In this document: positions 7,014-12,048 of the stretch, piece by piece
Numbering within the stretch: position 1 is the first letter of the stretch
Layout of the letters: each line of letters begins with the position of its first letter
Origin: Shewanellaceae bacterium
GTDB lineage: Bacteria; Pseudomonadota; Gammaproteobacteria; Enterobacterales; Shewanellaceae
Assembly: GCA_016779685.1 (NCBI GenBank)
Contig: JADHND010000032.1
Span: 1-12,048, forward strand
DNA: 12,048 nt
Direction: 5' to 3'
Program-made: the position numbers and the translations under genes
The notes under the pieces: model-generated
What the model was told of the DNA's origin: nothing
The model's input: the letters and a program-made list of their open reading frames with translations, nothing else
The model's database searches: none

Positions 7014-7109
7014 ATGTATATACTGGAGGTAAGTGATCCTTTGGAAAATCACTTACCCTTTATTTTAGGAGGTGTTGCTAAAAAATCAAATATAACGAGA
7101 TGTTTTTAA
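7014..7109 (+). CDS. Possible 31-residue peptide with a double-glycine motif
   Basis: The frame runs from ATG 7014-7016 to TAA 7107-7109. The product begins MYILEVSDPLENHLPF, continues ILGG (17-20) and ends VAKKSNITRCF. An acidic first half, a double glycine and a basic Cys-containing 11-residue end resemble the layout of GG-type leader peptides, and a multidrug-type transporter follows. Against it, the GG codons coincide with the AGGAGGT sequence, the inverted repeat at 7028-7057 lies inside the frame, the only upstream purine run (AAGAAGG) is about 12 nt from the ATG, and the ORF is short enough to be chance. No processing enzyme or peptidase-bearing ABC transporter is nearby. I do not recognise the sequence. 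Confidence 0.15.
   Translation: MYILEVSDPLENHLPFILGGVAKKSNITRCF
7028..7057 (+). repeat. Perfect 10-bp inverted repeat upstream of the MATE gene
   Basis: GGTAAGTGAT (7028-7037) and ATCACTTACC (7048-7057) are exact inverted copies with a 10-nt spacer. As RNA this forms a stable stem followed by CTTTATTTTA, a weak U-rich tail; as DNA it could be a dimeric regulator's operator. It lies about 190 nt before the MATE start. Confidence 0.6.
7067..7073 (+). promoter_or_regulatory. Strong Shine-Dalgarno sequence without a properly spaced start
   Basis: AGGAGGT is a full anti-16S match, the best I noticed in the window, yet the next ATG (7100) is 26 nt downstream. The nearer GTG (7072) and TTG (7075) are too close, and in that frame translation would stop after seven codons. 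It is either a chance part of another element or the ribosome site of an unusual short leader. Confidence 0.3.
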
Positions 7110-7180
7110 ATTTTTTTGTGATCCTGCTCGATAAAAATTGTTTGGCGTCAAAAATTGTTCAGGCAAAGCTGCTAAACGCT

Positions 7181-7189
7181 TGCTATTCT
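7181..7189 (+). promoter_or_regulatory. Possible extended -10 element ahead of the MATE gene
   Basis: TGCTATTCT fits the extended -10 pattern TGnTATAAT with 4 of 6 matches in the hexamer, and no good -35 element. A start near 7196 would give a leader of about 48 nt before the ATG at 7244. This is weak support only. Confidence 0.2.
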
Positions 7190-7243
7190 ATGACTAAGGT
7201 TTTTCAACACATGATGTGTTACAGGGCACTAGGATATCCCCCT

Positions 7244-8710
7244 ATGAAAACGTCAAGCATCTTTGAAATAAGCAATCTTCGCCAAATAACGCCAGCGATG
7301 TTGTTGCAAGCTTTGCCCGTGAGCTTGTTGTTCGCCACCGATTTATTGGATTTGTATTTTATCAGTTTTTTGGGTGAAGATGCGGTGGCTGCGGCCATTG
7401 GCTATGGATCAGTGGTGTTGTTTATGGTGACCTCGCTGTCACTGGCTTTGTCATGGCAGTTGGTCATTTTGCTGACCAAAGCAGTGGAGCAGCCCTTCAA
7501 TCACGTGAAGCAAACCATGCTGGTTTACACCTGTGGTATTGGCGCGATTGGTGTGGTATTAATGGGGCTGCTCTGGGCTGCGGTCGAGCCGATTTTTGTT
7601 TTTTTTGGTGCAACCGATGAGATTCTGGCGCAAGCGTTGGCCTACATCATGCCCATGATTTGGAGCACGCCACTGGTGTTGGTGAGCTTCGCATTGGTGG
7701 CGATTTTAAAAAGCATTGATGACATGAAGATGCTGATGCAAAGTTTGATGTTGGTCAGTTTGGTTCACTTGATCTTAGAGCCGATTTTCATTTTTTCGGG
7801 CTCAATGGGCGTGGCAGGTGCCGCTTGGGCAGCAGTGACAGGTCGGGTATTGTTGCTGTTGTTGTTGGCACAGCGGGTGTTTCAACATCATGCTCTGTGG
7901 ACCAAATTGGAGACGAGGTGGTTACGTGCGTACGCCCAAGATTTTGTGCACCAGATGAGTCCGGCATTGTTGATAAGCTGCTTAATGCCTATAGGGCATT
8001 TAATTTTAACGCATGTCATTGCAGGATTAGGCAGTGCTAATTTAGCTGTATGGGCGTTAATTTATCGGTTAATTCCATTGGTCTTTGTGTTGTTTTTTAC
8101 TCAAATTGGCGTGAATCATCGGCTCACGCATCAATATTATAGGCAGGGTTTTTGTCGACAAATTCGACGTTTATTGCAGCTCAATATTATGCTGATGGCT
8201 TTGTATACAATGGTTGCGATGGCAGTGCTCAATGTCATGGCTCCACGGATAACCACTTGGTTTCACCTATCAACCACTGCTGCCGATACGTTGGTGTTCT
8301 TTTGTCGTTATCTGACGCCATCGCTGTTTTTTATGGGATTGTTGTTACTGGCTTATTCGGTGTTTAATGGGTTGCAGCGTTCCAGTCTATCGACTGTATT
8401 TAGCATTGCCTATGCCACCGTGGGCGTCGTTCCTGGCGTCTATGTTGGCTTATTGCTTTATGGCATGAAAGGTGTTCTGTTAGCCTATGCACTGGGTACC
8501 TGCTTGTTTGCATTATTGGCGATTGGCGTGGTGTATTATTTATTGAACCTACTGGAAAAGTTACCGGTGATTCATACGAACGAATATAAGTTGATGTTGC
8601 ATAGCCCGTATCATCAATATGGCGCCTCAGCGCACGTGATGTTAGGGCAAGGTTTTAATGAAGACGGCGCTTGGTTGTTTGATCCAAACGCCCCCCAAAC
8701 ATCAAATTAG
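7244..8710 (+). CDS. MATE-family multidrug/cation efflux transporter
   Basis: This 488-residue, very hydrophobic integral membrane protein has about 12 predicted helices. The N-terminal RQITPAMLLQALPVSLLFATDLLDLYFIS has the opening typical of the MATE fold, and the second half repeats the pattern (MSPALLISCLMPIGHLIL...). MATE proteins export cationic drugs or metabolites using H+ or Na+ gradients. The frame is open from ATG 7100, but I prefer ATG 7244 because AGGAT lies 8 nt upstream and the added 48 residues do not look like MATE sequence. ATG 7211 with TAAGG upstream is an alternative. After the last helix a roughly 50-residue hydrophilic tail (439-488, Gly/Asn/Asp/His-rich) extends beyond the usual length of about 450. 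The TAG stop overlaps the stop of convergent scoB. The substrate cannot be inferred. Confidence 0.85.
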   Translation: MKTSSIFEISNLRQITPAMLLQALPVSLLFATDLLDLYFISFLGEDAVAAAIGYGSVVLFMVTSLSLALSWQLVILLTKAVEQPFNHVKQTMLVYTCGIGAIGVVLMGLLWAAVEPIFVFFGATDEILAQALAYIMPMIWSTPLVLVSFALVAILKSIDDMKMLMQSLMLVSLVHLILEPIFIFSGSMGVAGAAWAAVTGRVLLLLLLAQRVFQHHALWTKLETRWLRAYAQDFVHQMSPALLISCLMPIGHLILTHVIAGLGSANLAVWALIYRLIPLVFVLFFTQIGVNHRLTHQYYRQGFCRQIRRLLQLNIMLMALYTMVAMAVLNVMAPRITTWFHLSTTAADTLVFFCRYLTPSLFFMGLLLLAYSVFNGLQRSSLSTVFSIAYATVGVVPGVYVGLLLYGMKGVLLAYALGTCLFALLAIGVVYYLLNLLEKLPVIHTNEYKLMLHSPYHQYGASAHVMLGQGFNEDGAWLFDPNAPQTSN

Positions 8711-9384
8711 GCGGCTGGTTCAGGCGCATTAAAAGACATCACTTTGACCTTCTCGGGAATGCTTAAAGGTGCTTCAGTATATTGTTGAATCACCTCGATG
8801 CTGACATCAGCAGCACGTTCGAGCAGATGAAACGCACCGTCATGAAGTTCAAAGTAACCAAAGTTGGTGACGACTTTTTGAATGCAGCCAACACCAGTTA
8901 AAGGTAGGGTGCATTGGTTGAGCAACTTAGCGTTACCTTGTTTGTCTGTATGCATCATCGTGACCACGATGTTGTTGGCACTTGCCACCAAATCCATCGC
9001 ACCGCCCATCCCTTTGACCATTTTATTGGGAATCATCCATGAAGCAATGTTGCCGGCGACATCGACTTCAAAAGCGCCCAATATCGTCCAATCAATATGG
9101 CCGCCTCGTATCATAGCAAAACTTTCTGCTGATGAAAAAAATGACGCTCCAGGAATTGCGGTAATCGTTTGTTTGCCAGCGTTGATTAAATCAGGATCCA
9201 GTTCATCAGGGGTAGGGAAGGCACCCATGCCCAATAAACCATTTTCAGATTGAAACATCACCTGCATGGAGGTAGGGACATAGTTCGCTACCAGTGTAGG
9301 AATGCCGATACCTAGATTGACATAATCGCCATCTTGTAACAGGGTGGCACAGCGTTGTGCCATTTGCTCGCGGGTAAGTGCCAT
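8707..9384 (-). CDS. scoB: Succinyl-CoA:3-ketoacid (acetoacetate) CoA-transferase, subunit B
   Basis: This 225-residue protein is the catalytic subunit of SCOT, which moves CoA from succinyl-CoA to acetoacetate to give acetoacetyl-CoA and succinate. The conserved GIGIPTLVANYVP (25-37) and FQSENGLLGMG (44-54) are present, with catalytic Glu47 forming the glutamyl-CoA intermediate. A GGHIDWTILGAFEVD motif lies mid-protein. The ATG at 9382-9384 shares one base with the scoA stop (TAATG), and AGAGGT inside the end of scoA is about 6 nt upstream, so translation is probably coupled and the subunits made in equal amounts. It is the last gene of the leucine operon. No terminator is visible after it, and its TAA overlaps the stop of the convergent MATE gene. 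Confidence 0.96.
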   Translation of the reverse strand: MALTREQMAQRCATLLQDGDYVNLGIGIPTLVANYVPTSMQVMFQSENGLLGMGAFPTPDELDPDLINAGKQTITAIPGASFFSSAESFAMIRGGHIDWTILGAFEVDVAGNIASWMIPNKMVKGMGGAMDLVASANNIVVTMMHTDKQGNAKLLNQCTLPLTGVGCIQKVVTNFGYFELHDGAFHLLERAADVSIEVIQQYTEAPLSIPEKVKVMSFNAPEPAA

Positions 9385-10088
9385 TAGCTGACCTCTTGGA
9401 CGGTTCGTTGTTCAATGCGCTTTTCAAAAACACCTTGAATGATGCGGTTGACATAAATGCCCGGTGTTTGGATATGGTCTGGATCCAAAGTCCCTACGGG
9501 CACAATTTCTTCTACCTCAGCAATGGTGATTTTACCCGCAGTGGCCATCATTGGATTAAAGTTGGCGGCAGTTTTTCGGTAAACTAGATTGCCCATGGCA
9601 TCGCCTTTATAGGCTTTAATTAAGGCAAAATCAGCGCTCAGCGCTTCTTCTAACACATAATATTTGTCACCAAATTGGCGAGTTTCTTTGCCAGCGGCGA
9701 TTGGTGTACCAAATCCTGTGGGCGTAAAAAAAGCAGGAATACCGGCGCCGCCTGCACGAATTTTTTCGGCGAGCGTCCCTTGAGGTGTGAGCTCAACTTT
9801 GAGTTCACCACGCAACATTTGTTGTTCAAACAGAGCGTTCTCACCCACATACGACGCAATCATGGTTTGTATTTGTTGATTTTTTAGCAACAGTCCCAAA
9901 CCAAAGTCATCGACACCTGCATTGTTGGAAATGCAGGTTAAGTGATGAATCGGCATCGCCGCGAGTCGGTTAATCAAGCCTTCTGGGATCCCACATAAGC
10001 CAAAGCCGCCGACCATTAAGGTCGCATGGCTAGGCACATCGGCTAGAATGCTGGCGTAGTCCGAATAGATTTTTTGTTTATTGGGCAT
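9384..10088 (-). CDS. scoA: Succinyl-CoA:3-ketoacid (acetoacetate) CoA-transferase, subunit A
   Basis: This 234-residue partner of ScoB carries the CoA-transferase signature LMVGGFGLCGIPEG (24-37). It also has the long SCOT-type block SYVGEN...LTPQGTLAEKIRAGGAGIPAFFTPTGFGT, which separates it from butyrate/acetate-type AtoD enzymes. The ATG at 10086-10088 is chosen because TAGGAA lies 5-6 nt upstream and MPNKQKIYSDYASIL matches the family N-terminus. The frame continues to 10178, but the extra 30 residues lie inside the HMG-CoA lyase gene. The gene overlaps the 3' end of the lyase by 11 nt and abuts scoB by TAATG. It acts on the acetoacetate that the lyase just upstream produces. Confidence 0.96.
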   Translation of the reverse strand: MPNKQKIYSDYASILADVPSHATLMVGGFGLCGIPEGLINRLAAMPIHHLTCISNNAGVDDFGLGLLLKNQQIQTMIASYVGENALFEQQMLRGELKVELTPQGTLAEKIRAGGAGIPAFFTPTGFGTPIAAGKETRQFGDKYYVLEEALSADFALIKAYKGDAMGNLVYRKTAANFNPMMATAGKITIAEVEEIVPVGTLDPDHIQTPGIYVNRIIQGVFEKRIEQRTVQEVS

Positions 10089-11001
10089 GGCAATTCCTAT
10101 CGGTGTTGGTTTGACTGAGTAGCGCATTGGCCACATTGGATTGATTGCCGCGGTTGAGATGACGGCAGATAAAATCACCTACTTGAACGAGCTGATTTAA
10201 GTCTATACCGGTGTCGATACCCTGTCCCTGTAAAAAATACACCAGATCTTCGGTGGGTAAATTACCAGAGGCACCAGGCGCAAAGGGACAGCCACCTAAG
10301 CCTGCTACCGAACTGTCAAAGGTGTGTACACCAAGTTCGAGACAAGCTTGAATGTTGGCCAACGCCTGGCCATAGGTGTTGTGAAAATGTAGGGCGATTG
10401 CTGAGGTCGGTATTTGACGGCTGACCGCGGCGACTAGTGTTTGTGCTGCGACAGCGGTACCGATGCCGATGGTATCGCCTAAGCTGATTTGATAGCAGCC
10501 CATATCATAGAGCTGTTTAGCCAGTTGACTGACGGTTTCTGGTAGCACGGAACCGCTATAAGGACATCCTAACACACATGAGATATAGCCACGTACTGCT
10601 AGCCCTTGGTCGGTTGCAGTTTGAATCAGTGATTCATAATGACGCAGTGCCGATTCAGTGGTTTGATTCAAATTTTTTTGATTAAAAGGATCGGTGGCGG
10701 CGATAAAAATAGCCACTTCCGTTACTTTCACAGCCAGCGCTTGGGTGAGCCCTTGCTGATTGGGAATCAGGGCACTGTAGGTGGTGGTAGGCACCCGTTC
10801 AATTTGTTGCAACACCGCCGTTGAATCGGCCATTTGCGGCACCCATTTAGGAGACACAAAACTGCCTGCTTCAATGTGGCGTAGGCCAGTAGCAGAAAGC
10901 TTATTGATAAAGGCAACGCGGGTAGCTATATCGAGTGGCGGTTCATTTTGCAGACCATCGCGTGCTCCTACTTCAACGATATGAGCTTGCTGTTTGTTCA
11001 T
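10078..11001 (-). CDS. liuE: Hydroxymethylglutaryl-CoA lyase
   Basis: This 307-residue HMGL-type TIM-barrel enzyme cleaves 3-hydroxy-3-methylglutaryl-CoA into acetyl-CoA and acetoacetate, the last leucine-specific step. Visible landmarks are VEVGARDGLQNE (9-20; Arg14 and Asp15), HIEAGSFVSPKWVPQMAD (42-59), the metal ligands His205 and His207 in ALHFHNTYG, and the signature SVAGLGGCPFAPGASGN (231-247) with catalytic Cys238 and Asn247. The length is normal for bacterial enzymes. The ATG at 10999-11001 overlaps the mccA stop as ATGA, with AGAGG about 9 nt upstream, indicating translational coupling. The symbol follows the liu (leucine/isovalerate utilisation) nomenclature; mvaB or hmgL are alternatives. 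Confidence 0.96.
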   Translation of the reverse strand: MNKQQAHIVEVGARDGLQNEPPLDIATRVAFINKLSATGLRHIEAGSFVSPKWVPQMADSTAVLQQIERVPTTTYSALIPNQQGLTQALAVKVTEVAIFIAATDPFNQKNLNQTTESALRHYESLIQTATDQGLAVRGYISCVLGCPYSGSVLPETVSQLAKQLYDMGCYQISLGDTIGIGTAVAAQTLVAAVSRQIPTSAIALHFHNTYGQALANIQACLELGVHTFDSSVAGLGGCPFAPGASGNLPTEDLVYFLQGQGIDTGIDLNQLVQVGDFICRHLNRGNQSNVANALLSQTNTDRNCHAQ

Positions 11002-12048
11002 GCGTCTAGTGCCTCTAGATCAATCAATTTACTGCCATCATGAACCTGTTCCCCTTCATGAAAATAAAATTTTTGAACATAACCGTCGAAGGGGGCTTTA
11101 ATGGTGTATTGCATTTTCATGGCTTCCAAAATGAGCAAATGATCGCCTGCTTTCACCCGATGGCCTGTTTTTACCAAATGAGAGATGATGGTGCCGTTCA
11201 TGGGTGCGGTGAGTAGATCATTGGCTTCAGCTTGCTGAGTGGATTGGTATTGATAGCGCTTGAACACATAGGTTTGCTGGGTGAGGGTGACGTAAATCTC
11301 TTGTTTGTTCTGAATGAAGTGGACGCTAATGGGGTTGCCGTTGGTGAAAACGCGCCAGCCAGTTGTCGTCGCTACGCCTGTGTACTGTGTCTTAGTAGCG
11401 ATGTCTAAAATACCGTCGGGGATGATTTGATAGTCAAGTGTATACTGTTTTTGTGCTAGATCGATGAGTTGTAACCGTTGACGAGGGGGTAAATTAAGTT
11501 GCCAGTTTGGTAACAAATGCCATGGGTCAACGGTAGGCTGTGCTTGCAAGCGCTGATACAAGGCACAGAACCAAGCTGCCATTTGGGGCTGTCGAGAAGC
11601 TGCTTTGAGATCAAGGTTGTCTGCAATAAAATCAGTATTCAATGGGAGCTGTCGAAAAGCTGAACTTTGCAATATACCACATAAATAAGCGATGTTGTGG
11701 GTGCAGCCTACGATCTGATACGCCGCCAAGGCTTGGCTGAGGCGTTGTCTTGCTTGCTCACGAGTTTCCCCCCAAGCCACTACTTTTGACAACATGGGAT
11801 CATAATAGCTGGTGATGGTGTCACCTTGATTGAGACTGGACTCGATCCGGATAAAATCGAGTTTGGGTTCATCTAGGCTTAAAATCTGTCCGGTACCAGG
11901 TAGAAAGTCCCGCTGCGGATCTTCGGCATAGATCCGCGCTTCGATGGCGTGACCGTGTAAATCCGGCGGCTGGGTGGCCCAAGGTATGGATTCACCGTTG
12001 GCGATGCGAATTTGCCAAGCGACCAAATCCAGATCATAGATCATTTCT
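10998..12048 (-). CDS. liuD: 3-Methylcrotonyl-CoA carboxylase, biotin-containing alpha subunit, C-terminal part
   Basis: The gene is cut by the right edge; the frame continues past the ATG at 12044 (a Glu codon precedes it, giving the usual EMIYDLDLVAWQ). About 349 residues are visible, roughly half of the family's 660. They hold the end of the biotin carboxylase domain (GHAIEARIYAEDP at 31-43, YYDPMLSKVVAWG at 80-92), the linker/BT region (about 170-275), and a C-terminal biotinyl domain with APMNGTI (280-286) and EAMKM, where Lys310 is the biotinylation site. The enzyme carboxylates 3-methylcrotonyl-CoA to 3-methylglutaconyl-CoA using ATP and bicarbonate with a beta subunit that must lie upstream. 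MCC rather than propionyl- or geranyl-CoA carboxylase is inferred from the HMG-CoA lyase that follows with a 4-nt overlap. Confidence 0.9.
   Translation of the reverse strand, partial: EMIYDLDLVAWQIRIANGESIPWATQPPDLHGHAIEARIYAEDPQRDFLPGTGQILSLDEPKLDFIRIESSLNQGDTITSYYDPMLSKVVAWGETREQARQRLSQALAAYQIVGCTHNIAYLCGILQSSAFRQLPLNTDFIADNLDLKAASRQPQMAAWFCALYQRLQAQPTVDPWHLLPNWQLNLPPRQRLQLIDLAQKQYTLDYQIIPDGILDIATKTQYTGVATTTGWRVFTNGNPISVHFIQNKQEIYVTLTQQTYVFKRYQYQSTQQAEANDLLTAPMNGTIISHLVKTGHRVKAGDHLLILEAMKMQYTIKAPFDGYVQKFYFHEGEQVHDGSKLIDLEALDA

Larger units (their letters stand above)
6709..7243. other. AT-rich divergent intergenic region (535 nt) with several structured elements
   Basis: No conventional gene is visible between the sugar transporter (minus) and the MATE gene (plus). 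From left to right it holds the transporter promoter, a very AT-rich block (about 6799-6975) with an FNR-like site and two TTGATCAA palindromes, and a bidirectional terminator-like hairpin (6979-7010). It continues with a second perfect inverted repeat (7028-7057), a full Shine-Dalgarno AGGAGGT (7067-7073) without a start codon at normal distance, a 31-codon ORF (7014-7109), and an open frame leading into the MATE gene. The amount of structure exceeds what a simple divergent promoter region needs. Individual elements are listed separately. Confidence 0.7.

Noticed and set aside
6935..7015. 27-residue minus-strand ORF starting at 7015 (MSTKTLLCKGFCFW...)
   Set aside because: It has no ribosome site and largely translates the terminator-like hairpin and AT-rich DNA, so it is probably chance.
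7009..7037. Perfect -35 hexamer TTGACA at 7009-7014 as a MATE promoter
   Set aside because: The hexamer at 16-18 nt spacing (around AGTGAT, 7032-7037) is a poor -10, and the TTGACA overlaps the end of the hairpin.
7100..7243. N-terminal extension of the MATE gene from ATG 7100
   Set aside because: No ribosome site at proper distance, residues unlike the family, and a better supported start at 7244.
8882..9253. 123-residue plus-strand open frame
   Set aside because: It is antisense to scoB, which has clear catalytic motifs; the product has no recognisable features.
10089..10178. N-terminal extension of scoA
   Set aside because: It lies inside the HMG-CoA lyase coding end; the ATG at 10088 has TAGGAA upstream and the family N-terminus.

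Overview
The window looks like a chromosomal stretch from an aquatic or free-living heterotrophic gammaproteobacterium with moderate GC content. I infer this from the combination of a YdiJ-type FAD/Fe-S dehydrogenase, a monomeric NADP isocitrate dehydrogenase, a liu-type leucine degradation operon ending in scoAB, a FucP-family sugar transporter and a secreted M28 aminopeptidase lipoprotein. This set is reminiscent of Alteromonadales-like bacteria, but the genus cannot be fixed from the sequence. I see no phage, IS, tRNA, rRNA, CRISPR or integrase signal.

Layout: (1) Positions 2-1897 (+) hold the C-terminal two thirds of a YdiJ-like D-2-hydroxyacid (probably D-2-hydroxyglutarate) dehydrogenase. 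After 43 nt comes a complete monomeric isocitrate dehydrogenase (1941-4193, +), closed by a clear intrinsic terminator at 4214-4236. (2) On the minus strand, 4258-5313 encodes an M28 zinc aminopeptidase lipoprotein, and 5386-6708 encodes a FucP/GluP/NagP-type sugar:H+ symporter with a plausible own promoter. (3) Positions 6709-7243 are a 535-nt AT-rich divergent intergenic region. It is unusually rich in structure: an FNR-like box, TTGATCAA palindromes, an orphan bidirectional terminator-like hairpin, a second perfect inverted repeat, a stray strong Shine-Dalgarno sequence and a 31-codon ORF. (4) Positions 7244-8710 (+) encode a MATE-family efflux protein whose stop codon overlaps the stop of the convergent scoB. 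(5) Positions 8707-12048 (minus) are the distal part of a tightly packed leucine/ketone-body operon, in transcription order mccA/liuD (partial), HMG-CoA lyase, scoA and scoB, with overlapping junctions throughout.

How they work together: the operon on the right carboxylates 3-methylcrotonyl-CoA, cleaves HMG-CoA to acetyl-CoA and acetoacetate, and activates acetoacetate with succinyl-CoA, feeding carbon into the TCA cycle. Isocitrate dehydrogenase makes 2-oxoglutarate and NADPH. If the YdiJ homologue acts on D-2-hydroxyglutarate, it returns that by-product to 2-oxoglutarate, which makes the first two genes a sensible pair. The peptidase would supply amino acids from peptides.

Most of the window is ordinary core metabolism. 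No complete novel system is evident. The region with unexplained structure is 6799-7110.
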